Assembly: GCA_910575495.1 (NCBI GenBank)
Contig: CAJTFS010000002.1
Span: 1 to 64,000, forward strand
Source of the DNA: Bacteroidales bacterium
Lineage (GTDB): Bacteria > Bacteroidota > Bacteroidia > Bacteroidales > Rikenellaceae
Direction of reading: 5' to 3'
Length of the DNA stretch: 64,000 nucleotides
Each line of letters starts with the position of its first letter. Within the stretch, counting starts at the first letter, position 1. Positions 54,830 through 64,000 of this stretch are shown here, in pieces. The notes below the pieces were generated by a model, which did no database searches, was not told the origin of the DNA, and was given only the letters and a program-made list of their open reading frames with translations. The translations under genes and the position numbers were made by a program.

Positions 54830-55291
54830 TTATTTGGATCGGTCGATGATTGCGGGGGTGAGTTGCTGGGCGTTGCCCATCCACAGCGCGCGGTTGCGGG
54901 CGCCGAGCAGTACGCCGAACGGCACGTAGGTGACGCCGTAGGCGGCGAAGTTGCGGCCCGTGGGGTCGAATCCCACGCCGAGGCGTTCGGAGACGAAGGG
55001 CGCGAGCAGGCGGGCGACCTTCTCCTGGGGCTCGTGCACGAGCACGACGATCCGCAGCCGGTCGCCGCATTGCGCCGAGAGCTTTTGCAGCCGTTCGACG
55101 GACGCCAGCGACGATTGGTTGGACGAATGGAAGAATTCGACGTAGGTCAGGGGTGCCGGTGCGGGCTCGCGGCTGTCGAGCCAGCTCTGAATCCGGAGCT
55201 CGGGGGCGCGTTCGTCCAGAGCGATGTTCTGCGCCGAAACGGTCGAGGTTGTCGCCCAAAGGGCGGCGAGTGCAAGAAGTAATTTTTTCAT
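54830..55291 (-). CDS. Exported thioredoxin-like protein lacking the CxxC centre
   Basis: A 153-residue protein with a signal peptide ending 'STVSAQ'. The fold pattern is thioredoxin/TlpA-like ('YVEFFHSSNQSSLASVERLQ', 'VTYVPFGVLLGARNRALWMG' with the cis-Pro region), but where TlpA proteins have WCxxC it has 'FHSSNQSS', so it cannot do thiol-disulphide exchange. Probably a structural or binding derivative. Start at the ATG 55291; an upstream GTG would add two residues. Upstream partner of meaB on the same transcript. Confidence 0.75.
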   Translation of the reverse strand: MKKLLLALAALWATTSTVSAQNIALDERAPELRIQSWLDSREPAPAPLTYVEFFHSSNQSSLASVERLQKLSAQCGDRLRIVVLVHEPQEKVARLLAPFVSERLGVGFDPTGRNFAAYGVTYVPFGVLLGARNRALWMGNAQQLTPAIIDRSK

Positions 55292-55975
55292 GAGCACGAG
55301 CCTTTGTTCGAACGAAGGTACGAATAATTTGGGACAAGACCAATTTTTTTTGTGTCCTCTCCCTGCCGATTCCGCATTCGGTCTGTCGGCGGGCAGCAGA
55401 GCGCAGCCGACGGTGCCCGCCCGCAGGCAGCAGGCTATTTATGGGTCTCTGCGGTCTGTGCGGTTCCGGGGGCCTCCCGGAACCGCAGAGGGGCATTTCG
55501 CGGATAGACATATTTTCTGCCAAAACGTTCTCTCGGTTGAACAGCAAACGATGAAAAGTCCCCGTTTTGTATCATCATCGGGCGGGATATGCCGGTGCTG
55601 CACGGCTTAATTTTGCATTCATCTTTCGGGGTTTTCAGTTGCAATTCAGCGTTGTTGCGCTTTTGAGAACGTTCGTGTTGTGATTGCTGCTGTCTCCATT
55701 TTGCGGCGTCTCCGGTCTTCCGGACGCCATGTCGGCTGCCCGGTCTGTGGCTGTTTGTTGTGGCCTTACTGCCGGTGCGGCCCTTTGCGATCGCTGATTG
55801 TTGCGCCGGAAGGGCTCCGTCTTTTCCTGTCGCGCGGGCGGCGGGCCGCAGCAGATTCGGCATGCCTTTTCGCAGCGTTGCGATGCCGTGCGCGGTCCGG
55901 AGTCCGGCGCAGAAAAGAGGCTGAAAATAAATGCAAAAAATCGTTGCAAAAATTGGCATTTCCCGAAGATTCGCC
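55292..55975 (+). other. Gene-free divergent region before the methylmalonyl-CoA operon
   Basis: About 680 bases between divergent operons. No frame on either strand has protein character and none of the R/H repeat modules occur. The left end near 55310-55345 should hold the minus-strand promoter for the thioredoxin-like gene and meaB (TACCTTCG on the minus strand); the plus promoter is at 55976. Confidence 0.55.
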
Positions 55976-55983
55976 TATCTTTG
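55976..55983 (+). promoter_or_regulatory. -7 promoter box of the methylmalonyl-CoA operon
   Basis: TATCTTTG, 79 bases before the mce ATG, with a TTGCAAAAATTGG stretch at -33 distance. Confidence 0.75.
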
Positions 55984-56062
55984 TGTGCGCAAAGGAGCCT
56001 CCGCGGCTACGAATCGTAACGAATAGGATCAAAACACAATAAAACTCTTAATTTCTTTTATC

Positions 56063-56473
56063 ATGAAAGTATCTCACATCGAGCACTTGGGCATCGCCGT
56101 GAAGAGCCTCGACGAAGCGATTCCCTACTGGGAGGGCGTATTGGGCCTGAAGTGCTACGCCATCGAGGAAGTGGCCGACCAGAAGGTCCGCACGGCCTTC
56201 TTCATGCTGGGCCAGACGAAGATCGAACTGCTGGAGCCTACTTCCGAAGAGTCGACCATCGCCAAGTATATCGAGAACCGCGGCGTGGGCATCCACCACA
56301 TGGCCCTGGCCTGCGAGAACATCGAGGAGCAGCTGGCCGATGCCGAAGCCAAGGGTATCCGTCTGATCGACAAGACCCCGCGCAAGGGCGCCGAGGGCAT
56401 GACGATCGCTTTCCTGCACCCCAAGTCGACGCAGGGCATTCTGACGGAGTTGTGCGAGAACAAGAACAAATAA
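56063..56473 (+). CDS. mce: Methylmalonyl-CoA epimerase
   Basis: A 136-residue glyoxalase-fold enzyme that interconverts (2R)- and (2S)-methylmalonyl-CoA. '[19 protein letters not shown]' supplies the first metal His, '[16 protein letters not shown]' the second, and 'GILTELCE' the metal Glu. It heads the operon for propionate formation from succinate. Normal length. Confidence 0.95.
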   Translation: MKVSHIEHLGIAVKSLDEAIPYWEGVLGLKCYAIEEVADQKVRTAFFMLGQTKIELLEPTSEESTIAKYIENRGVGIHHMALACENIEEQLADAEAKGIRLIDKTPRKGAEGMTIAFLHPKSTQGILTELCENKNK

Positions 56474-56486
56474 TCGGGACAGAACC

Positions 56487-58052
<1,566 letters not shown>

Positions 58053-58067
58053 TCCAACCCTACGACC

Positions 58068-58427
58068 ATGAAAATGTTGATAGCAACGGACTGGGGCTGG
58101 TCCGAAATGTTGTGGGTGGCGCTGATCAGTATCTGCCTGGTCTTCTTCGTCCTGGTGCTGTTGGTGGGCGTCATGAAACTTTTCGGTTGCGTCTTCACGG
58201 CCCGGCAGGCCGCCGGACGACCGGCCGCCGCCGCTACGGGGCGGGTCGTCGTCCAGGGACAGTTGCACGAGGAGGAGATCGCGGCCATCGCCACGGCGCT
58301 CAATATCTATTGCAGCGCCATGCACGACCGCGAGTCGGAGGTGCTGACCATTCTGAGCATCAAGCGCGCCTACTCGCCCTGGAATTCGAAAATCCACGGT
58401 TTAACCCAGATGCCTGACCGAAAATAG
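58068..58427 (+). CDS. OadG-like delta/gamma subunit of the decarboxylase pump
   Basis: A 119-residue protein with one N-terminal membrane helix ('MLWVALISICLVFFVLVLLV') and a cytosolic helical tail ('EEIAAIATALNIYCSAMHDR'), matching the OadG/MmdD position that links the carboxyltransferase to the membrane subunit. The middle is Ala/Arg/Gly-rich. It lies 15 bases after mmdA. Confidence 0.85.
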   Translation: MKMLIATDWGWSEMLWVALISICLVFFVLVLLVGVMKLFGCVFTARQAAGRPAAAATGRVVVQGQLHEEEIAAIATALNIYCSAMHDRESEVLTILSIKRAYSPWNSKIHGLTQMPDRK

Positions 58428-58436
58428 CTTAAAATC

Positions 58437-58898
58437 ATGAAAGATTATTCATTGAAAATCAACGGACAGAATTATAACGTGCAGATCGACGAGGTCAACG
58501 AGACTTCCACGATGGCGCATGTGACCGTCAACGGTACGCCTTACGAGGTGGAGATCGCCGGCGCTTCGGCGGCCTCCTCGTCCAAGCCCCAGGTGGCTCC
58601 CGCTCCCCGCGAGGCCAACAGCGGCATGATCACGCCCACGACGGCGGCTCCCGCACCGCGTATCGCGCCTTCCGCTCCTTCGGCCGGTTCGGCCATCAAG
58701 TGCCCGCTGCCGGGCACGGTACTGGCCGTCAAGGTGGCCGTGGGCGATAGCGTGACGGCCGGACAGACGTTGGTGGTCCTCGAAGCGATGAAGATGGAGA
58801 ACAACATCGACGCCGACCGCAGCGGTGTGGTCAAGCAGATTTTCGTGCAGCAGGGCGCCACCGTCATGGAGGGCGACAACTTAATCGTCATCGAGTAG
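58437..58898 (+). CDS. Biotin carboxyl carrier subunit (MmdC-like)
   Basis: A 153-residue carrier: N-terminal ~45 residues bind the carboxyltransferase, a flexible Ala/Pro linker follows (about 46-82), and the C-terminal biotinyl domain has '[11 protein letters not shown]' with Lys119 as the biotin site. It shuttles CO2 from MmdA to MmdB. It starts 9 bases after the OadG-like gene and stops 4 bases before the beta subunit. Confidence 0.94.
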   Translation: MKDYSLKINGQNYNVQIDEVNETSTMAHVTVNGTPYEVEIAGASAASSSKPQVAPAPREANSGMITPTTAAPAPRIAPSAPSAGSAIKCPLPGTVLAVKVAVGDSVTAGQTLVVLEAMKMENNIDADRSGVVKQIFVQQGATVMEGDNLIVIE

Positions 58899-58902
58899 CC
58901 TT

Positions 58903-60114
58903 ATGTGGAATCTGTTGACCGCAGGCTCCGATTTCGTGTCGGACAGTCTGCTCAAGTTCGCCGAATCGACCGGCGTCGCCGGCTTCTTCACCCAGATGGG
59001 GTGGGGCAGCCTGGCCATGATCGGCGTCGCATTCTTCCTGATGTACCTGGCCATCCGGCACAAGTTCGAACCGCTGCTGCTCTTCACCATCGCGTTCGGC
59101 ATGCTGCTCACCAACCTGCCCGGTGCGAACCTCTACCATACGGAGCTCTTCGCCGGCGGACATGTCCATTGGGACATCTTCGTGGCCAATGCCGGTTTGC
59201 TCGACTACCTCTATCTGGGTGTCAAGCTGGGCATCTATCCCTGCCTGATCTTCGTGGGCGTGGGCGCCATGACCGATTTCGGTCCGTTGATCGCCAACCC
59301 CAAAAGTTTCTTGCTGGGAGCTGCCGCCCAGATCGGTATCTTCGCCACGTTCCTCGGTGCCTATGCACTGGGCTTCACGCCGACCCAGGCCGGTTCGATC
59401 GGCATCATCGGCGGCGCCGACGGTCCTACGGCCATCTACCTCACATCGATGCTCTCGCCCGAGCTGCTGGGCCCCATCGCCGTGGCCGCCTATTCCTATA
59501 TGGCTCTCGTGCCGGTCATCCAGCCGCCCATCATGCGGTTGCTGACCACCAAGAAGGAGCGCAAGATCAAGATGCAGACGCTGCGCCCCGTCTCCAAGCT
59601 GGAGCGCATCCTCTTCCCGCTCGTCATCGCCGTGATCATTTCGTTGCTCCTGCCGAGCGCCGCTCCGTTGATCGGCTGTCTGATGCTGGGCAACCTCATG
59701 AAGGAGTGCGGCGTGGTGGACCGTCTGAGCAAGACCGTGCAGAACGAGTTGATGAACATCGTGGTCATCTTCCTGGGTCTGACGGTCGGCGCTACGGCTA
59801 CGGCCGAGGCTTTCTTGAATTTCAAGACGTTGGGAATCCTCGTGCTGGGCGTCGTCGCTTTCTGCATGGGTACCGCCGGCGGTCTGTTGCTGGCCAAGTT
59901 GATGAACTGCTTCTGCAAGGAGGGCAACAAGATCAATCCGTTGATCGGTTCGGCCGGCGTTTCGGCCGTGCCGATGGCTGCCCGCGTCTCGCAGACCGAG
60001 GGTCAGAAAGCCGATCCGTCGAATTACCTGCTGATGCACGCCATGGGCCCCAATGTGGCCGGTGTCGTGGGTTCGGCCGTGGCCGCGGGCATTCTGCTTT
60101 CGTTCCTGGGTTAG
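58903..60114 (+). CDS. Na+-translocating decarboxylase beta subunit (MmdB/OadB)
   Basis: A 403-residue integral membrane protein with about nine helices and re-entrant loops. '[20 protein letters not shown]', '[17 protein letters not shown]' (the GGADGPT motif with the Na+/proton Asp) and '[18 protein letters not shown]' are the OadB-family signatures. It decarboxylates carboxybiotin and exports Na+. Last gene of the operon. Confidence 0.95.
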   Translation: MWNLLTAGSDFVSDSLLKFAESTGVAGFFTQMGWGSLAMIGVAFFLMYLAIRHKFEPLLLFTIAFGMLLTNLPGANLYHTELFAGGHVHWDIFVANAGLLDYLYLGVKLGIYPCLIFVGVGAMTDFGPLIANPKSFLLGAAAQIGIFATFLGAYALGFTPTQAGSIGIIGGADGPTAIYLTSMLSPELLGPIAVAAYSYMALVPVIQPPIMRLLTTKKERKIKMQTLRPVSKLERILFPLVIAVIISLLLPSAAPLIGCLMLGNLMKECGVVDRLSKTVQNELMNIVVIFLGLTVGATATAEAFLNFKTLGILVLGVVAFCMGTAGGLLLAKLMNCFCKEGNKINPLIGSAGVSAVPMAARVSQTEGQKADPSNYLLMHAMGPNVAGVVGSAVAAGILLSFLG

Positions 60115-60132
60115 AAGAACCCCAAAATATGG

Positions 60133-60162
60133 AAAAGAGCCGGAATAGCTTCCGGCTCTTTT
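60133..60162 (+). terminator. Terminator of the methylmalonyl-CoA decarboxylase operon
   Basis: Perfect 13-bp stem AAAAGAGCCGGAA (60133-60145) / TTCCGGCTCTTTT (60150-60162), loop TAGC, then CGTTTTCG. Confidence 0.93.
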
Positions 60163-60223
60163 CGTTTTCGCCCGGTTCTTCGTGTCGTCGGACCGGGCGC
60201 AGGGTCCGGGAAAGCGGCCCCGG

Positions 60224-60442
60224 CAGATGCTGGACGCAGCGCACGGCGCGTGCGTAAGCGCGACTGCCCCCGTACAGCGGGTCGACAAAGCCGGCATTGA
60301 ACCACAGACAACCCACGTAGATGCTGCCGGTGGCGTAGGACGACGACGAGTAGCAGTCGCCATTGGCGCCGACAGCGTTCAAGGCTCCGTCCGTACGGTC
60401 GCGGACGCCCGCAGCAGGAGCCTGTGGCAATCGCTGGATTGA
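60224..60442 (-). pseudogene. Headless C-terminal FISUMP/C-type-lectin cassette (D1)
   Basis: Minus strand reads 'APAAGVRDRTDGALNAVGAN', 'GDCYSSSSYATGS', 'CLWFNAGFVDPLY' and 'ARAVRCVQHL'. It has the same left (CCAGCGATTGC) and right (GCGCTGCGTCCAGCATCTG) junctions as D2, C and B. Compared with D2, most AAC/AAT codons are replaced by other NNY codons (AGC, ATC, TAC, TGT, GAC, TAC), the type of change expected of adenine-directed mutagenesis. No N-terminal part and no start codon. Confidence 0.72.
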
Positions 60443-60673
60443 ATGCCCCGGGGAGCGCTCCGGCCCCGGAACAGACTGGGAGGTACAGCTGACGTTTCCG
60501 CATCGGGGTTTGCGGCCGCTTCGCAGCTACGAACCCTTTTCTTGGATCCCGACGTTCGGCCGGGCGTCAGCGGATTGCTGAATCTGCCGCCTCGCTGGCA
60601 CGAACCGTGGTCCGCACCACTCCGGGCGCCAGGCCGCTTTCGCGGATAAGGACACTGAACGGCAACTCCGGTG

Positions 60674-60893
60674 CAGATGCTGGACGCAGCGCACGGCGCG
60701 TGCCCAAGCTCGGGTTCCATTGTTCAAGGGGTTCACTCCGGTCGCGTTGAACCACAGATTACCCGCATTGTTGTTGCCCGTGACGAAAGACGACGACGAA
60801 TAGTAGTCGCCATTCGCGCCGACGCTTTCCAGGACTCCCGTCTCACGGCTGCGGGCGCCCGCAGCAGGAGTTTCCGGGCAATCGCTGGGATGA
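60674..60893 (-). pseudogene. Headless C-terminal FISUMP/C-type-lectin cassette (D2), Asn-rich
   Basis: Minus strand reads 'TPAAGARSRETGVLESVGAN', 'GDYYSSSSFVTGNNNAG', 'NLWFNATGVNPLNNGTRAW' and 'ARAVRCVQHL'. The run of AAC/AAT codons is reminiscent of a diversity-generating-retroelement template. Upstream on the same strand is GAATTCTGAATTG..CCCTCTCCGC, identical in layout to the sequence before cassette B. The open frame runs on to 60527, through an R4-like stretch, without a gene-like continuation. Confidence 0.74.
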
Positions 60894-61066
60894 ATGCAGC
60901 GGAGAGGGAACAAAACAATTCAGAATTCACAACTTTACGATTAAGCGAGAGTAAAGACCGTTCACGGTCTTTACCGAGCAAGAGTAAAGTCAAGCCCCGT
61001 AGGGGATTAATTCAGAATGCAAAATTCACAATTAATAGAGTTCTCTTCGAGAGTTCGATTCCACTG

Positions 61067-61815
61067 TTGTCATTCTGAGGAGCATAGCGACGAAGAATCC
61101 GTATTCGTGTCTTTTCACGGTTCCCGCCTTTCAGGCGCGCGGGCCGCAGCCTCCCCCGGCGGAGGCCCGCAAACATCCGGCTGGCACCGGGCGTGCCCCA
61201 CAGCTGCGTCCGAATCCCCGACAGACTTACTTTGTCATTCTGAGCGAAGCGAAGAATCTTTTCCCTTGCGAACCAAAGGCCGCGTGCGGACTATGCCTCG
61301 CAAGGAGGAGAAAGACAAACGAAGTGCAGTCAAACATCTGTATCGTCAGCATACAGATTCTTCGTCGCTCTGCTCCTCAGAATGACAAACTACTGAATTG
61401 TTCGCAAGCTCCGCAGCAGACTGGAATGTACAGCTGGCGGCAACGCTCTTGGGAAAGAGGAATCGTTGTCGATCGGCTGGCAAAGGTCCGAATCGCGAAT
61501 CTCCCGCTTTAGCCGGGCGAGCCGAAGCCCCGCCGCGCGGAGGCTCGCAAAACTCGCCCCGCTGGCTTCGGCACGAGACATCATGGCTGCCTGGCGAACC
61601 CGGACCTTCATAAAAAACGGACTCGGATGCGGTTCGCGCAATTCATCGGATCACTAAAACGCAGCACAAATAAACGGCGCAAAACAACCGCAAACAACGA
61701 ACTCCTTTACCCTCCTGTGTTAGCGCCTCCAGCGGATTGCTGAATCTGCCGCCTCTCTGACAGAAGCCTTAACCCCTGTCACTCCGGGTCGGAAGTTGCC
61801 GCCGCGAAGATAGCG
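61067..61815 (+). repeat. Composite non-coding repeat, block D (R1-K-R1-R2-R3-R4)
   Basis: Same orientation as block A. A solo R1 end is at 61067-61100 and module K at about 61125-61215 (inverse of 37215-37300). A full R1 is at 61231-61389 with TTTGTCATTCTGAG and CTCAGAATGACAAA ends. R2 is at 61394-61460 (GCTCCGCAGCAGACTGGAA), R3 at 61507-61585 (short version, GCCGAAGCC/GGCTTCGGC) and R4 at 61690-61815. Cassettes D1 and D2 precede it on the minus strand, as expected from the order seen in B and C. No intact gene is present between 60163 and 61979. Confidence 0.82.
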
Positions 61816-61951
61816 AATCGGATTCATATCGGACGAATTCGCCGGGCCATAAATTCGCGAAACTGCGTTTTCAACGGGCGGAATCCGATCAAGACGGAGC
61901 AATGACCGCTCAAAAAATCTATGGAACGGAACAATCAACGGGGAAAAGAGG

Positions 61952-61959
61952 TACATTTG
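61952..61959 (+). promoter_or_regulatory. -7 promoter box
   Basis: TACATTTG, 20 bases before the ATG at 61980, implying a leader of only about 10-15 bases. Confidence 0.65.
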
Positions 61960-61979
61960 CCCCGAAAAACAGCAATGCG

Positions 61980-62384
61980 ATGAATTGGAACCGTTTGAAA
62001 ATTTGGCTGATTGCGGGTTGCGTTCTCGTCTTCCTGCTTTACCTGGGCCATGCGATCTGGCTGAACCGCCGTTTCGAGAAGGACGGGGTAGCTGCCATGG
62101 GCATTGTGACCCGGGTCTATTCGAAGATCGAGAGCCATTCAGAGCGCGGGTCGAGCTACCGTACGCAGCGACGTGTCAAACGCAAGATTTACTACCTGGA
62201 TTATCGTTTCACGGTCGGCGGCCGCGATTTTGCGCGTTCCCAGCGGCTGGGTCGCGATCCCGAGGCTATCCGCAAAGGCGATTCGATTTTGATTTGTTAT
62301 CTGCCCGACAATCCGGAGCGCAGCCGTCTGGCTTTCGACGAGGAGGGCGAGCATATCGTGAAGCGGAACGGATGCCCGCATTGA
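61980..62384 (+). CDS. Single-pass membrane protein (DUF3592-like), unknown function
   Basis: A 134-residue protein with one N-terminal membrane helix ('IWLIAGCVLVFLLYLGHAIW') and a basic beta-rich soluble domain ('GVAAMGIVTRVYSKIESHSE', 'YYLDYRFTVGGRDFARSQRL', 'GDSILICYLPDNPERSRLAF') similar to DUF3592-type domains, in which a polypeptide 'V.Y.P.NP..A' strand is usual. Start chosen at 61980 because the promoter box overlaps the longer frame. Monocistronic; function unknown. Confidence 0.72.
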   Translation: MNWNRLKIWLIAGCVLVFLLYLGHAIWLNRRFEKDGVAAMGIVTRVYSKIESHSERGSSYRTQRRVKRKIYYLDYRFTVGGRDFARSQRLGRDPEAIRKGDSILICYLPDNPERSRLAFDEEGEHIVKRNGCPH

Positions 62385-62550
62385 GACCCGGAACCTGTTT
62401 CCGGCGGGGTGCGATGTTTTTTCCGATTTTCGCTTGACCGCTTCACTGAATTCCGGAGTTTTTACGTCGGCAAACGTCCGAATCGGGTAGCCGGAACCTG
62501 TCCGATCCTCCTGCCGGAGTCGCTTTTTTGCATCCGAAGTCTTAATTTTT

Positions 62551-62583
62551 CATCCGGCGGTTTGCCGGGTGGATTTTTTTTCG
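62551..62583 (+). terminator. Terminator upstream of the ribosomal protein operon
   Basis: Stem CATCCGGC (62551-62558) / GCCGGGTG (62564-62571), then GATTTTTTTTC. The T tract runs into the -33 region of the rplM promoter. Confidence 0.8.
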
Positions 62584-62610
62584 TACCTTTGCGCACCCGC
62601 GAAGTGCGGG
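62584..62610 (+). promoter_or_regulatory. rplM promoter and short leader hairpin
   Basis: The -7 box TACCTTTG (62584-62591) is followed at once by the hairpin CCCGC-GAAGT-GCGGG (62596-62610), which would be at or near the 5' end of the mRNA. Possible ribosomal-protein leader (autoregulatory) structure; Bacteroidia L13 leaders have been described but I cannot verify a match here. Confidence 0.55.
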
Positions 62611-62647
62611 AAACGGATTACAAACAAGTTAAACTAAACGTAAAACA

Positions 62648-63103
62648 GTGGATTCATTAAGCTACAAGACTATCTCGGCCAACGCTGCGACCGTCACCAA
62701 GGAATGGGTGGTGATCGACGCTACGAACGAGGTATTGGGACGTCTTGCTTCGCAGGTGGCCAAGATCCTCCGCGGCAAGAACAAGCCCAGCTACACGCCC
62801 CACGTCGATTGCGGTGACTACGTCATCGTCATCAATGCGGAGAAGGTGAAGCTCACGGGCAAGAAGATGACCGACAAGGTCTACACGCGTCACACGGGTT
62901 ATCCCGGCGGTCAGCGTTTCGCTACCCCGGCCGATTACCTGGCCAAGAAGCCGACCTTCCTGGTCGAGAAGGCCGTCAAGGGCATGCTGCCCCGCACGCG
63001 CCTGGGTGCCGCCGTGTTGAAAAATCTGAAGGTGTATGCCGGCGCCGAGCATCCGCACGCCGCGCAGAACCCCAAGAGCATTAAGTTGAACGAGATCAAG
63101 TAA
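62648..63103 (+). CDS. rplM: Ribosomal protein L13
   Basis: Large-subunit protein uL13, 151 residues. GTG start: the encoded '[20 protein letters not shown]' is the conserved Bacteroidetes N terminus, and no ATG is available. '[20 protein letters not shown]', '[18 protein letters not shown]' and '[20 protein letters not shown]' are family motifs. First gene of rplM-rpsI, followed by rpsB. Confidence 0.96.
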   Translation: MDSLSYKTISANAATVTKEWVVIDATNEVLGRLASQVAKILRGKNKPSYTPHVDCGDYVIVINAEKVKLTGKKMTDKVYTRHTGYPGGQRFATPADYLAKKPTFLVEKAVKGMLPRTRLGAAVLKNLKVYAGAEHPHAAQNPKSIKLNEIK

Positions 63104-63108
63104 GAGTT

Positions 63109-63495
63109 ATGGAAGTTGTAAACACCGTAGGTCGTCGTAAGGCCGCTGTGGCTCGCGTATTCGTGAAGCCGGGCAAGGGTCAGATTACAATCAACCGCAA
63201 GGAGCTCGCCGTATATTTCCCGCTCGAAATTCTCCAGTTCCAGGTGAAGCAGCCCCTGCTGGCTACCAACACCGCCGAGAATTACGACATCACCATCAAC
63301 CTCGATGGCGGTGGCATCAAGGGACAGGCCGAGGCCGCTCGTCTGGGCATCGCACGCGCATTGTGCGAGATCGACGCCGAGATGCGTCCGACCCTCAAGA
63401 AGGCCGGATTCCTCACGCGCGATCCCCGCGAGGTTGAGCGTAAGAAGCCCGGTCAGCCCGGTGCACGTCGCAAGTTCCAGTTCAGCAAGCGTTAG
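63109..63495 (+). CDS. rpsI: Ribosomal protein S9
   Basis: Small-subunit protein uS9, 128 residues, with 'VNTVGRRKAAVARVFVKPGK' at the start, 'GGIKGQAEAARLGIARAL' in the middle and the basic C-terminal tail ending 'ARRKFQFSKR' that reaches the ribosomal P site. Starts 5 bases after rplM. Confidence 0.97.
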   Translation: MEVVNTVGRRKAAVARVFVKPGKGQITINRKELAVYFPLEILQFQVKQPLLATNTAENYDITINLDGGGIKGQAEAARLGIARALCEIDAEMRPTLKKAGFLTRDPREVERKKPGQPGARRKFQFSKR

Positions 63496-63707
63496 TACGA
63501 CCGGAATTTCGGCAAGCACGGCGTCGGTTCCAAACGCGAGGATTACCTGGGGCATGGCATTCCGAGCCAGGCGAAGAATTCAGCCCTTAATAATATAGGT
63601 ACTACCGTCGGGTTGCCGCGCCGCGGAAAACTCCGGAGACCGGGCCTTCCGGGCCGCTACTTCCGGATGTTGCAGTCAAGAGATTAAAACAACAAACAAG
63701 AAACAAC

Positions 63708-64000
63708 ATGTCACGTACAGATTTCAATACATTGTTGGAGGCCGGTGCACACTTCGGTCACCTGAAGCGTAAGTGGAACCCCAAAATGGCTCCCTACATC
63801 TTCATGGAGAAGAACGGCATCCACATCATCGACCTGCACAAGACCGTGCTCAAGATCGATGAGGCCGCCGCAGCCATCAAGCAGATCGCCAAGAGCGGTC
63901 GCCGCGTGCTGTTCGTCGCCACCAAGAAACAAGCCAAGGAAATCGTTGCCGAAAAGGTTGCGACCGTCGGTATGCCTTACGTCACCGAGCGTTGGGCCGG
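63708..64000 (+). CDS. rpsB: Ribosomal protein S2 (partial, runs off the window)
   Basis: First 97 residues of uS2: 'RTDFNTLLEAGAHFGHLKRK', 'MEKNGIHIIDLHKTVLKIDE' and 'VLFVATKKQAKEIV' are the N-terminal motifs. It is cut by the right edge. The 212-base gap after rpsI is longer than other gaps in this operon and may hold its own promoter or leader, though I see no -7 box there that I trust. Confidence 0.96.
   Translation, partial: MSRTDFNTLLEAGAHFGHLKRKWNPKMAPYIFMEKNGIHIIDLHKTVLKIDEAAAAIKQIAKSGRRVLFVATKKQAKEIVAEKVATVGMPYVTERWA

Noticed and set aside
63496..63707. Structured leader or small gene between rpsI and rpsB
   Set aside because: GC-rich with some pairing potential, but I found no convincing fold, promoter box or reading frame.

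Overview
The window looks like chromosomal DNA of a gut Bacteroidales, most likely Rikenellaceae (Alistipes-like). The reasons are GC-rich coding sequence, Bacteroidetes-type promoters (-7 box TAnnTTTG), few Shine-Dalgarno sequences, many SPI/SPII-exported proteins, a type V (FimA/Mfa-like) fimbrial locus, a Na+-pumping methylmalonyl-CoA decarboxylase and a galacturonate utilisation block. The genus is an inference from style and gene content.

Layout. 1-2.8 kb: AT-rich end of an integrated element (unknown genes, RhuM-like protein, a frameshifted tyrosine recombinase, a small HTH protein). 3.5-15.4 kb: pectin/galacturonate locus (DUF4861 lipoprotein, uxaC, kdgK, eda, MFS transporter, uxaB, uxaA, pectin methylesterase, GH43) that encodes the isomerase pathway from galacturonate to pyruvate plus glyceraldehyde-3-phosphate. 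15.5-26.2 kb: housekeeping and surface genes (MATE, pseudouridine synthase, LRR lipoprotein, ligA, dapA, DUF4919, clostripain-like protease). 27.6-34.6 kb: purA, etfB-etfA-acyl-CoA dehydrogenase, a thioredoxin-fold lipoprotein, rubrerythrin. 34.9-41.2 kb: small envelope proteins, a SLOG protein, a PPi-type phosphofructokinase, a cold-shock protein and a small lipoprotein with a radical SAM/SPASM enzyme. 41.3-51.4 kb: a six-gene fimbrial operon bracketed by two tRNA-Pro genes in inverted orientation. 52.3-60.1 kb: sirtuin, TRIC-like channel, meaB, a thioredoxin-like protein and mce-mmdA-oadG-bccp-mmdB. 62.6-64.0 kb: rplM-rpsI-rpsB (cut by the window end).

The most unusual content is between genes. 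Four composite non-coding blocks (A 2.9-3.4 kb, B 26.2-27.4 kb, C 36.2-37.6 kb, D 60.2-61.8 kb) reuse the same modules in the same order: an end module R4, a structured module R3, a short module R2, a MITE-like inverted repeat R1 and, in some, a covarying hairpin H. Blocks B, C and D also carry headless coding cassettes, four in all, each only the last ~70-75 residues of a FISUMP/C-type-lectin-like domain ending in (V)RCVQ. The fimbrial tip-like protein at 48-51 kb ends in what looks like the same fold. I suggest, as inference, that these are silent donor or template cassettes for diversifying surface adhesins; no reverse transcriptase or active recombinase for this is present in the window.

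The metabolic genes fit a saccharolytic, succinate/propionate-forming anaerobe: pectin sugars enter as KDPG, glycolysis uses a PPi-type phosphofructokinase, and decarboxylation of methylmalonyl-CoA (epimerase, decarboxylase and MeaB here, no mutase in the window) pumps Na+.
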